Source of the DNA: Rhodospirillaceae bacterium
Lineage (GTDB): Bacteria; Pseudomonadota; Alphaproteobacteria; Rhodospirillales; Magnetovibrionaceae
Length of the DNA stretch: 24,804 nucleotides
NCBI GenBank assembly: GCA_002401565.1
Contig: NVTL01000009.1
Span: forward strand, 5,257-30,060
Direction of reading: 5' to 3'
The notes under the pieces were generated by a model, which did not search any database, was not told the DNA's origin, and saw only the letters and a program-made list of their open reading frames with translations. Below, piece after piece: positions 8,570 to 15,421 of the stretch (positions within the stretch are counted from its first letter, which is position 1; each line of letters opens with the position of its first letter). The position numbers were made by a program, and so were the translations under genes.

Positions 8570-9382
8570 ATGCGTTTTTCCTGCTTTATTTTGGTCCTGT
8601 TTTATAGCGTTTCTTGGGGAGCCCAAGCCGCGTCTTCCCCCCCAAACCTGCGCTCCAGCCTTGATAAGGCGGCGCACAACATCGTGTGTTTGGGCTGGGC
8701 CGATCTTCAAGGCACCCCACGTTCTATACAATTTAGTTCGCCAAAAAAAGATTGCAAAAAACCAACCTCATATAAAAGGCCCGCACTGTTTGTTAAATGG
8801 CGAAAGGATCAGAGAGCCCAATACGTCGACGCCTTGGTCCAAGATGAACAGGGGACTTATACGTCCATTTGGCATGCGACGCTCAGCGCTCCACATTTTA
8901 AAACCATCAATGCCATTAAGTTGCGAAGGTTTAAAGACCAGCTTGAATTAGACATTGTGATCCATCAAACCGCCATGCCATCGGCGCCGCGTGAAGGCTC
9001 ACAATCAGGCAAAACAAGCTCTTTTCGTCCGGGTCCTCCGTTAGAGCGCCGTTTTGTTTTTTTTGAACACGGGTATCTGTTGGCCCCTAAATCATGTGCA
9101 GAGCAAACATCACCAACGCCCTTGGTCTGTCTTAAAAGGTATCGCGCGCACCTTGAAAAATTTTGGGTCAAAAAACAACAAGCCTCTTGCCCTGACCAAA
9201 CCGCACGCAAACCAGATCAGCCCGCAACCTATTGCCAAACCCACGTTTATACAGATGATGAACGACAAGCCGCCCTGCGCGCGGGCCTTAAACCGTTCAC
9301 AGGCAGCTTGTGGGTGCGGCGTTATCTGCGCTGTGAAATCAATTGGCTCAAAACCCAACTGTTGGCCCCAGACTGCCCGTAA
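8570..9382 (+). CDS. Hypothetical secreted cysteine-containing protein
   Basis: I do not recognise this 270-residue protein. It starts with a clear signal peptide (MRFSCFILVLFYSVSWGAQA, cleavage near residue 20), so it is probably periplasmic or secreted. The mature part is basic and has several cysteines (IVCLGW, KKDCKK, KSCAEQ, LVCLKR, ASCPDQ, TYCQTH, LRCEIN, APDCP), an even number that would suit disulfides. There is a proline/serine-rich linker around residues 140-155. It is transcribed divergently from msrA and stands alone. A TATACT at 8523-8528 could be a -10 box, but no good -35 accompanies it. The signal peptide and sustained coding character make it a likely real gene. Confidence 0.75.
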   Translation: MRFSCFILVLFYSVSWGAQAASSPPNLRSSLDKAAHNIVCLGWADLQGTPRSIQFSSPKKDCKKPTSYKRPALFVKWRKDQRAQYVDALVQDEQGTYTSIWHATLSAPHFKTINAIKLRRFKDQLELDIVIHQTAMPSAPREGSQSGKTSSFRPGPPLERRFVFFEHGYLLAPKSCAEQTSPTPLVCLKRYRAHLEKFWVKKQQASCPDQTARKPDQPATYCQTHVYTDDERQAALRAGLKPFTGSLWVRRYLRCEINWLKTQLLAPDCP

Positions 9383-9399
9383 AAATTACCTCCCTTAAG

Positions 9400-9435
9400 A
9401 AATAAAACCCCGGACGCGATTGCTCGCCTCCGGGG
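9400..9435 (-). terminator. Intrinsic terminator facing the minus strand
   Basis: The hairpin pairs CCCCGGA (9408-9414) with TCCGGGG (9429-9435) and, after one C/C mismatch, GCGA (9416-9419) with TCGC (9424-9427) around a 4-nt loop. On the minus strand it is followed by TTTTATTTC; on the plus strand it is followed by CCTTGGG, not a T run. It therefore terminates minus-strand transcription best, though it lies only 25 bp past the stop of the 8570-9382 gene and may also slow plus-strand transcripts. Confidence 0.75.
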
Positions 9436-9452
9436 CCTTGGGATTGTGCTGT

Positions 9453-9468
9453 GGTGCAACAACAACCC
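9453..9468 (+). repeat. Direct repeat copy 1 (GGTGCAACAACAACCC)
   Basis: This 16-bp sequence is repeated perfectly at 9730-9745, 277 bp downstream and in the same orientation. This copy lies inside the candidate small RNA, so the RNA carries its complement. The bases that follow (ATGAGC here, ATGGAGC in copy 2) are also similar, which suggests a duplicated urtA leader. Confidence 0.85.
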
Positions 9469-9544
9469 CATGATGAGCCGAAACTCACCGGGTATAGTTT
9501 TTGCGGTCTTTGCATTCGAAGTCAAGACACGGAAAACATTAAGC

Positions 9545-9602
9545 TATTTCTGCCTAATATTTAGACACAGAATATTTATTGCTGAATAAATAGGCAGGAA
9601 TA
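9545..9602. repeat. Long imperfect inverted repeat upstream of the urtA sigma54 promoter
   Basis: Arms of 12 nt pair with one mismatch: TATTTCTGCCTA (9545-9556) with TAGGCAGGAATA (9591-9602). The AT-rich centre contains AATATTTA twice (9556-9563 and 9571-9578). The centre is about 155 bp before the predicted transcript start, a usual distance for enhancer-binding activators of sigma54. It does not match the GCAC-N7-GTGC pattern typical of NtrC sites. Confidence 0.4.
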
Positions 9603-9650
9603 CCGGTTGCCGTCTTTAATTATAAGTAAGATACATTCCAAATATTTTCA

Positions 9651-9663
9651 CATCATATTGATT
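9651..9663 (+). promoter_or_regulatory. IHF-like site
   Basis: CATCATATTGATT fits the reverse IHF consensus YAA-N4-TTGATW with one mismatch. It sits between the upstream dyad and the sigma54 promoter in AT-rich DNA, where IHF bending commonly helps an activator reach sigma54 polymerase. The motif is short and degenerate, so this is tentative. Confidence 0.3.
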
Positions 9664-9702
9664 TATAATGATTATTTCTAACTCTCTGTAAAAGAAATCC
9701 TC

Positions 9703-9718
9703 TGGCACGCTCTTTGCA
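9703..9718 (+). promoter_or_regulatory. Sigma54 (-24/-12) promoter of the urt-ure operon
   Basis: TGGCACGCTCTTTGCA matches the sigma54 consensus fully, with the invariant GG (9704-9705) and GC (9716-9717) exactly ten bases apart. The predicted transcript start is about 9729, giving a leader of about 37 nt with GGAG at 9751-9754 before the urtA ATG. The position, immediately before a urea-uptake and urease operon, agrees with nitrogen-limitation control through an NtrC-type activator. Confidence 0.88.
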
Positions 9719-9729
9719 TTTATGGCGAC

Positions 9730-9745
9730 GGTGCAACAACAACCC
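9730..9745 (+). repeat. Direct repeat copy 2, at the predicted 5' end of urtA mRNA
   Basis: This is the second copy of the 16-bp repeat (first at 9453-9468). It begins at about nucleotide +2 of the sigma54-dependent transcript and ends five bases before the urtA Shine-Dalgarno sequence. It is the predicted pairing target of the candidate small RNA at 9400-9490. Confidence 0.8.
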
Positions 9746-9765
9746 TTTATGGAGCGTATTGAAAA

Positions 9766-11049
9766 ATGAAATACACTATTCGTACTCTGATTGGCGCAGG
9801 CGTACTTGCGACAACAACAGCCCTTTCCGGCATGGCACAGGCGGCCGAAACCATCAAAATCGGCGTCTTGCATTCTTTGTCCGGAACCATGGCGATTTCG
9901 GAAACAACACTTAAAGACACCGTGTTGATGATGATCGAAGAACAAAATAAAAAAGGCGGCCTCTTGGGCAAACAGCTTGAAGCCGTGGTCGTTGACCCTG
10001 CGTCGAACTGGCCTTTGTTTGCGGAAAAAACCCGTGAATTGATTTCCAAAAATAAGGTTGATGTCATTTTCGGCGCTTGGACTTCGGTTTCTCGTAAATC
10101 GCTCTTGCCTGTGATCGAAGAATTGAACGGCATGCTGTTTTACCCCGTTCAATACGAAGGCGAAGAAAGCTCGCGCAACGTTTTTTACACCGGGGCAGCC
10201 CCGAACCAACAAGCCATTCCCGCGGTTAATTATTTGTTGAGCGAAGACGGCGGCAAAGCCGAACGCATTATCTTATTGGGAACAGATTATGTGTATCCTC
10301 GGACCACCAACAAAATTCTGCGTTCTTACTTGAACAGCAAAGGCATTTCCGATGCGGACATCATGGAAAACTACACTCCGTTTGGCCATTCTGATTGGCA
10401 AACCATTGTTGCCGACGTAAAGAAATTCGCGTCCCAAGGCAAAAAGACCGCCGTGGTTTCCACCATCAACGGTGATGCCAACGTGCCTTTTTATAAAGAA
10501 CTCGCAAACCAAGGCATCAAAGCCGAAGACATTCCCGTGATCGCATTTTCCGTTGGTGAAGAAGAACTCGCCGGATTGGACACGGGCCCCTTGGTTGGTC
10601 ACTTGGCTGCGTGGAATTATTTCATGAGCGTTGAATCTCCTGAAAACGAAAAATTCATCAGCACGTGGAAAAAATTCATCAAAGACGACAACCGCGTCAC
10701 CAACGATCCAATGGAAGCAACTTACATTGGCTTTAAAATGTGGGGCCAAGCGGTTCAACAAGCCGGCACCACAGACGTTGATGCGGTTCGCCAAGCTATG
10801 TACGGCCAAAAAGTCAAAAACCTGACTGGCGGCATGGCTGTTATGAACACCAACCACCACTTGTCAAAACCTGTTGTCATCGGCGAAATCCAAGACGACG
10901 GTCAGTTTGATGTTGTGTGGGAAACAGACGGCGTTGTCAAAGGCGATGCTTGGTCTGACTTCATTCCCCAAAGCGCAAAGCTAAAATCCGATTGGACCTA
11001 TCCTTGGGCTTGCGGAAATTGTTCTGTGGCTAAATACGCGGCCCAATAA
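9766..11049 (+). CDS. urtA: Urea ABC transporter, periplasmic urea-binding protein UrtA
   Basis: The 427-residue protein has a signal peptide (MKYTIRTLIGAGVLATTTAL..., cleavage near AQA-AE at about 26) and then a type I periplasmic-binding fold. Features typical of UrtA are IKIGVLHSLSGTMAISE, the SNWPLFAEKTRELI block, FGAWTSVSRKSLLPV, NGMLFYPVQYEGEESS and the Cys-containing end WACGNCSV. It captures urea in the periplasm and delivers it to UrtBC. GGAG lies 11 bases before the ATG. It is the first gene after the sigma54 promoter. A strong terminator follows, so it is probably made in excess over the other operon products. Confidence 0.96.
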   Translation: MKYTIRTLIGAGVLATTTALSGMAQAAETIKIGVLHSLSGTMAISETTLKDTVLMMIEEQNKKGGLLGKQLEAVVVDPASNWPLFAEKTRELISKNKVDVIFGAWTSVSRKSLLPVIEELNGMLFYPVQYEGEESSRNVFYTGAAPNQQAIPAVNYLLSEDGGKAERIILLGTDYVYPRTTNKILRSYLNSKGISDADIMENYTPFGHSDWQTIVADVKKFASQGKKTAVVSTINGDANVPFYKELANQGIKAEDIPVIAFSVGEEELAGLDTGPLVGHLAAWNYFMSVESPENEKFISTWKKFIKDDNRVTNDPMEATYIGFKMWGQAVQQAGTTDVDAVRQAMYGQKVKNLTGGMAVMNTNHHLSKPVVIGEIQDDGQFDVVWETDGVVKGDAWSDFIPQSAKLKSDWTYPWACGNCSVAKYAAQ

Positions 11050-11077
11050 GGCCTGGCCTTTTCAAAACAAAAACGAT

Positions 11078-11122
11078 CCGGGGCGGAAATTAGATTTTAA
11101 ATTTTCGCCCCGGCAGTTTTTT
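11078..11122 (+). terminator. Intrinsic terminator between urtA and urtB
   Basis: CCGGGGCG (11078-11085) pairs with CGCCCCGG (11106-11113). The stem continues inward through AAATT/AATTT-type pairing and the hairpin is followed by CAGTTTTTT. It is a strong rho-independent signal inside the operon. Partial readthrough would supply urtB and the genes beyond it while most transcripts end after urtA. No convincing new promoter was found between it and urtB. Confidence 0.85.
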
Positions 11123-11157
11123 AAACCTATATTTTTTATAAGATGAAGGCGATGTTC

Positions 11158-12798
11158 ATGCCGAAATTTAAATTACATTTAGCCCTGATCGTGACCACGT
11201 TTGCGGTTCTGTTTTCCAGTCCGGCTTTGGCGATTGATTTTGCTGATGGTGTTCAAGCGCTCAACGCAAAAAGCTATTCAGACAAAGGTCGCGCCGCCGA
11301 AGCCTTGGCCGCCACCGGGCATGAGCGCACCGTCACCGTTTTGACAGCCCTGTTGAACAGTGAACTGTTTTATCAAAAATCAGATGGCGAAGTTTTCATC
11401 GCTAAAAAATCCGGAAAAGTTTATATCCTCAGCTCACCCCTGACCGGGGCTGATCTTGGCGAGACAAAAAAAAATGCCCTCAAAAAAATTCGCATCAACA
11501 ACAAATTGCGCGGAAAACTAAAGGGCTTGTTGGGCGGTCTCACGTTAATGAGCGCGGATGCCGATCAGCGTTTCAGCGCCGCCGATAAAGTCTTCAAAGC
11601 CAGCGACCCAGCGATGCTCGGTTTACTAGAGCGAGCTCTGTCCCGCGAAGAAAACGAAGACGTTAAATCCAGATTAACCCGCGCCCATGCGGCCATTGTT
11701 TTGGAACATTCCAAAGACAGTTCGGCCCGCATTGCGGCAGCCAAAACCCTCGCCAATTTCACCAATCCCGATGTCGCTTCTTTGTTGGGAAAACTTTCGT
11801 TTTTAGATGACAACGGACACCCCATTGAAAAAGACGCCGCCGTTTTTGCAGCCATAAAAGACGCTCATAAAACCGTTGAAAGTCAGCTTTCAAAATGGGC
11901 GGTTCTGGGTAATTTATTCCAAGGCGTATCGTTGGGATCTGTGCTTTTATTGGCCGCCGTTGGCTTGGCCATTACGTTTGGCGTGATGGGCGTGATCAAC
12001 ATGGCGCATGGCGAAATGGTGATGATAGGCGCGTATACGACTTTCATCGTGCAAGACCTGTTTCGAAGCCATTTTCCAGAGGCCTTTGACTGGTCTCTGG
12101 CCGTCGCCGTACCTGCCGCTTTTTTGGTTACCGGCGCCGTGGGCATTGCCATTGAACGCGGCGTCATTCGCTTTTTATATGGGCGTCCTTTGGAAACGCT
12201 GTTGGCAACGTGGGGTGTCAGTTTGGTTCTGCAGCAAATGGTGCGGTCGATCTTTGGCCCCACCAACCAAGAAGTCGGCAACCCGTCGTGGATGTCCGGC
12301 GCGATCGAAACATCAACCGGGTTGGTGCTGACCTATAACCGCATTTGGATCATTGTTTTTTCCCTGGCCGTTTTGGCCATGTTGGCCGTGATCGCCAAAA
12401 AAACAATGTTTGGTTTGCAAATGCGCGCGGTCACCCAAAACCGTGCCATGGCATCCAGCATGGGCATTCGGTCCGGTTGGGTTGATGCCTTAACCTTTGG
12501 CTTGGGGTCTGGCGTTGCGGGCATGGCGGGCGTGGCGCTCAGCCAAATCGACAACGTGTCCCCAAACTTGGGCCAAGCTTACATCATCGATAGTTTTATG
12601 GTCGTGGTGTTTGGCGGCGTTGGCAATTTATGGGGAACCTTAGTCGGCGCATTCTCGCTGGGTATCTTGAACAAATTCATGGAACCGTACGCCGGGGCCG
12701 TGTTGGCGAAAATCTTCATCTTGGTCGGCATCATCTTGTTCATTCAAAAACGTCCACGGGGGCTGTTTGCCCTCAAGGGCCGCGCGGTGGAGAATTGA
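11158..12798 (+). CDS. urtB: Urea ABC transporter permease UrtB
   Basis: This inner-membrane permease has about 546 residues. A signal-like helix (MPKFKLHLALIVTTFAVLF, then SPALA) leads an N-terminal extra domain of about 230 residues that is helical, charged and probably periplasmic. The LivH-type permease domain follows, with GNLFQGVSLGSVLLLAAVGL, GVINMAHGEMVMIGAY, ERGVIRFLYGRPLETLLATWG and FGGVGNLWGTLVGA. The extra N-terminal domain is normal in proteobacterial UrtB. In-frame ATGs also occur at 11143 and 11152; 11158 was chosen because GAAGG lies at a suitable distance before it. The terminator just upstream suggests reduced expression compared with urtA. Confidence 0.94.
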   Translation: MPKFKLHLALIVTTFAVLFSSPALAIDFADGVQALNAKSYSDKGRAAEALAATGHERTVTVLTALLNSELFYQKSDGEVFIAKKSGKVYILSSPLTGADLGETKKNALKKIRINNKLRGKLKGLLGGLTLMSADADQRFSAADKVFKASDPAMLGLLERALSREENEDVKSRLTRAHAAIVLEHSKDSSARIAAAKTLANFTNPDVASLLGKLSFLDDNGHPIEKDAAVFAAIKDAHKTVESQLSKWAVLGNLFQGVSLGSVLLLAAVGLAITFGVMGVINMAHGEMVMIGAYTTFIVQDLFRSHFPEAFDWSLAVAVPAAFLVTGAVGIAIERGVIRFLYGRPLETLLATWGVSLVLQQMVRSIFGPTNQEVGNPSWMSGAIETSTGLVLTYNRIWIIVFSLAVLAMLAVIAKKTMFGLQMRAVTQNRAMASSMGIRSGWVDALTFGLGSGVAGMAGVALSQIDNVSPNLGQAYIIDSFMVVVFGGVGNLWGTLVGAFSLGILNKFMEPYAGAVLAKIFILVGIILFIQKRPRGLFALKGRAVEN

Positions 12799-12799
12799 C

Positions 12800-13969
12800 A
12801 TGACACTCGCCAGAAAACCGCTGATCATGCGCATTGGCAATGATCGCCTCGCCCGTAATGTTTTGGGGCTTCTTTTGATCGCCGCGTTCCTTGTGCCGAT
12901 TTTAAATTTATGGGTTCCCGAAAGCTCACCCTTTCATGTGCCCAGTTATGTTGTCGCGTTGTTTGGCAAATACCTAACTTATGCTTTGTTGGCCTTAAGC
13001 GTCGATTTGGTGTGGGGTTATTGCGGCATTTTAAGCCTTGGCCATGGTGCATTTTTTGCGCTGGGCGGATACGCCATTGGCATGCATATGATGCGTCAAA
13101 TTGGCGAACGCGGTGTGTATGGTAATGCTGAACTTCCTGATTTTATGGTGTTCCTGAACTGGCAAGAACTGCCCTGGTATTGGTACGGTTTTGATAGCTT
13201 TGGCTTTGCGGTTTTGATGGCTCTGTTGGTGCCGGGATTGCTGGCCTTTATCTTTGGCTGGTTTGCCTTTCGGTCCCGCGTCACGGGCGTGTATTTATCG
13301 ATCATCACCCAAGCCATGACCTATGCTTTGCTGCTGGCTTTTTTCAGAAACGACATGGGCTTTGGCGGCAACAATGGCCTCACCGATTTTAAAGATATTT
13401 TGGGGTTCAGCCTGCAAACCGATGGCATGCGCGCAACGTTGTTTTTCCTGTCCGCCATGGCGGTCATTGGGGGCTATTTAATTTGTCGCATGATTGTGGA
13501 TTCCCGGTTGGGCCGGGTCATCGTGGCGATCAGAGATTCCGAAAGTCGGGCTCGTTTTTTAGGCTACCGGGTTGAATATTACAAACTGTTTGTCTTCACC
13601 GTATCAGGTGTTTTGGCGGGCGTCGCCGGAGCGTTGTATGTGCCGCAGGTCGGCATCATCAATCCATCGGAATTTGCGCCCGCGAATTCCATCGAAATTG
13701 TTATCTGGGTGGCGCTGGGCGGACGCGGAACTTTGATTGGGCCTATCCTTGGGGCCGTGGCGGTCAATTACGGTAAGACCTATTTCACCGGAGCATTTCC
13801 CGAAGGTTGGCTGTTCATGTTGGGTGGTCTGTTTATTGTCGCCACCTTATTTTTACCCAAGGGCATCGTCGGCACCAAGAGCATCATCGAAGGCTATGAG
13901 CGTTATCGATTGCGTCTGGCGAAATACTTAAGGCCCTATGATTACGTCAAAGGAGGATCAGGCCGATGA
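12800..13969 (+). CDS. urtC: Urea ABC transporter permease UrtC
   Basis: The 389-residue LivM-type membrane permease is the partner of UrtB. Family features include ALLALSVDLVWGYCGILSLGHGAFFALGGYA, SRVTGVYLSIITQAMTYAL, GFGGNNGLTDF, and the EAA-like loop RDSESRARFLGYRVEYYKLFVFTVSG. It spans the membrane about eight to ten times. The ATG at 12800 follows the urtB stop by one base and has GGTGGAG upstream. A longer in-frame opening inside urtB would need a TTG start and is less likely. The stop overlaps the urtD start (ATGA). Confidence 0.95.
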   Translation: MTLARKPLIMRIGNDRLARNVLGLLLIAAFLVPILNLWVPESSPFHVPSYVVALFGKYLTYALLALSVDLVWGYCGILSLGHGAFFALGGYAIGMHMMRQIGERGVYGNAELPDFMVFLNWQELPWYWYGFDSFGFAVLMALLVPGLLAFIFGWFAFRSRVTGVYLSIITQAMTYALLLAFFRNDMGFGGNNGLTDFKDILGFSLQTDGMRATLFFLSAMAVIGGYLICRMIVDSRLGRVIVAIRDSESRARFLGYRVEYYKLFVFTVSGVLAGVAGALYVPQVGIINPSEFAPANSIEIVIWVALGGRGTLIGPILGAVAVNYGKTYFTGAFPEGWLFMLGGLFIVATLFLPKGIVGTKSIIEGYERYRLRLAKYLRPYDYVKGGSGR

Positions 13970-14721
13970 GCCATACTCAAGAAGTCAAAAGCATTCTTTA
14001 TTTAGATGGCGTGTCGGTCAGTTTTGACGGATTTAAGGCTCTGAACAATCTTAGCCTCTATGTCAACGAAGGCGAAATGCGCGCCATCATCGGACCAAAC
14101 GGTGCGGGCAAAACAACCATGATGGATGTCATCACCGGAAAAACGCGCCCCGATGAAGGCGACGTTATATTTGGTGGTAATGTTGACCTGACCCAATTGG
14201 ACGAAGCCGCCATTGCAAATTTAGGCATCGGTCGAAAATTTCAAAAACCAACGGTGTTTGAAAATCAATCCGTGTTCGACAATTTAGAATTGGCTTTGGC
14301 CGGCAATCGCCGGCCTCATGAAAACTTATTTTTCAAATTGCAATCGGACCAGTTGGATCACATCAACGAAACACTTAAGCAAACTTCATTAGCCATCCAC
14401 CGTAATAAAATTGCCGGGGCTCTTTCCCACGGTCAAAAACAGTGGTTAGAAATCGGCATGCTGCTGATGCAAAAACCCGACTTGTTGTTGGTGGATGAAC
14501 CGGTCGCGGGCATGACCGACGCGGAAACCGCCACCACCGCCGAACTGTTAAAAGACATTGCCAAAACCAGATCCGTTGTGGTGGTTGAACACGATATGGA
14601 CTTTGTCAAAGCGCTGGATTGTCGGGTCAATGTTTTGCACGAAGGTTCGGTATTGGCCGAGGGCAGTTTGGAAAATGTTCAGGCCAATGAACAAGTTATT
14701 GAAGTGTATTTGGGGCGTTAA
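13966..14721 (+). CDS. urtD: Urea ABC transporter ATP-binding protein UrtD
   Basis: This 251-residue LivG-type ATPase energises urea import at the cytoplasmic face of UrtBC. Walker A is GPNGAGKT (43-50), the signature is LSHGQ (153-157), Walker B is LLLVDE (173-178), and the switch His is in VVEHD. The signature has His in place of the common second Gly, which is usual for UrtD. AGGAGG lies ten bases before the ATG, the best Shine-Dalgarno sequence in the operon, and the start overlaps the urtC stop by 4 bp. Confidence 0.96.
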   Translation: MSHTQEVKSILYLDGVSVSFDGFKALNNLSLYVNEGEMRAIIGPNGAGKTTMMDVITGKTRPDEGDVIFGGNVDLTQLDEAAIANLGIGRKFQKPTVFENQSVFDNLELALAGNRRPHENLFFKLQSDQLDHINETLKQTSLAIHRNKIAGALSHGQKQWLEIGMLLMQKPDLLLVDEPVAGMTDAETATTAELLKDIAKTRSVVVVEHDMDFVKALDCRVNVLHEGSVLAEGSLENVQANEQVIEVYLGR

Positions 14722-14725
14722 GAAA

Positions 14726-15421
14726 ATGTTGAACGTACAAGGAATTGATCTTCACTATGGCGCGTCACAAGCTTTGCGGGGCGTAGAGTTATCGGCGGAA
14801 ATTGGTCAGGTGACCTGTATCATGGGGCGAAACGGTGTTGGCAAAACATCACTGCTGCGCGCCATCGTCGGTCAACAAGCCACCAGCGGCGGGACCATCG
14901 AATGGGAAGGCCAAGACATTACAAAACTGAAACCCCATGAACGGGCACGCCGGGGCATTGCTTATGTTCCCCAAGGCCGCGAAATCTTTCCGTTGATGAG
15001 TGTCGAAGAAAATCTGCGCACCGGGTTTGCCCCCTTGCCTAGGTCGTTGCGTCATGTGCCCGACGAAATATTTGAATTGTTTCCAGTACTCAAAGACATG
15101 CTCCACCGCCGAGGCGGAGACCTGTCCGGCGGTCAGCAACAACAGCTGGCCATCGCCCGCGCGTTGGTCACACGGCCACGATTGTTGGTCTTGGACGAAC
15201 CCACCGAAGGCATTCAACCGTCCATCATCAAAGACATCGGGCGGGTCATCGACTTGTTGGCGTCGCGCGGGGACATGGCGGTTTTGTTGGTCGAACAATA
15301 TTTTGAATTTGCCAGAGATTTAGCCGATGCCTATTGCGTAATGGACCGGGGCGAAGTCGTCATGGCCGGAAGCAAAGCTGAAATGGTGGAAGATGATGTC
15401 CGTCGTCACCTCACCGTCTAA
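14726..15421 (+). CDS. urtE: Urea ABC transporter ATP-binding protein UrtE
   Basis: The 231-residue LivF-type ATPase pairs with UrtD. Walker A is GRNGVGKT (34-41), the signature is LSGGQ (134-138), and Walker B is LLVLDEP (154-160), followed by TEGIQPSII, a hallmark of UrtE/LivF. The ATG at 14726 is four bases after the urtD stop and gives the standard family length; an upstream in-frame extension into urtD is rejected. The 3' end overlaps ureD by 29 bases, which ties transporter and urease genes into one transcript. Confidence 0.96.
   Translation: MLNVQGIDLHYGASQALRGVELSAEIGQVTCIMGRNGVGKTSLLRAIVGQQATSGGTIEWEGQDITKLKPHERARRGIAYVPQGREIFPLMSVEENLRTGFAPLPRSLRHVPDEIFELFPVLKDMLHRRGGDLSGGQQQQLAIARALVTRPRLLVLDEPTEGIQPSIIKDIGRVIDLLASRGDMAVLLVEQYFEFARDLADAYCVMDRGEVVMAGSKAEMVEDDVRRHLTV

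Larger units (their letters stand above)
9400..9490 (-). ncRNA. Candidate small regulatory RNA complementary to the urtA mRNA 5' end
   Basis: Read on the minus strand, the locus has the layout of a trans-acting small RNA. A 5' hairpin has arms GGTGAG (9489-9484) and CTCATC (9477-9472) around TTTCGG. An unpaired stretch of about 35 nt follows, then a strong terminator hairpin with TTTTATTTC. The unpaired part contains GGGTTGTTGTTGCACC (9468-9453). This is an exact 16-nt complement of the predicted urtA mRNA at 9730-9745, and the adjacent GCTCAT could also pair, with one bulge, to the urtA Shine-Dalgarno region. The 5' end is approximate. Upstream CTTGAC and CTATAC boxes exist but are 23 bp apart, so the promoter is doubtful. 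Structure and complementarity are seen; transcription and function are inferred. Confidence 0.5.
9383..9765. other. Regulatory intergenic region upstream of urtA
   Basis: This 383-bp stretch has no protein gene. It holds, in order: a minus-facing intrinsic terminator ending a candidate small RNA (9400-9490), a long imperfect inverted repeat (9545-9602), an IHF-like site (9651-9663), a sigma54 promoter (9703-9718), and the second copy of a 16-bp direct repeat at the predicted urtA transcript start (9730-9745). Confidence 0.75.

Noticed and set aside
9400..9475. Leucine-rich leader peptide (MGLLLHHST) before a terminator on the minus strand, like an amino-acid attenuator
   Set aside because: The frame does not stop before the terminator, has no Shine-Dalgarno sequence, and no biosynthetic gene lies downstream on that strand. 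The Leu codons come from the GTTGTTGTTG repeat.
9616..10860. Two long frames antisense to urtA (about 195-198 codons)
   Set aside because: They mirror the strong codon bias of urtA, and their compositions are typical of shadow frames.
12767..12799. Longer urtC starting with TTG inside urtB
   Set aside because: The ATG at 12800 has a good Shine-Dalgarno sequence and gives the normal UrtC N-terminus.
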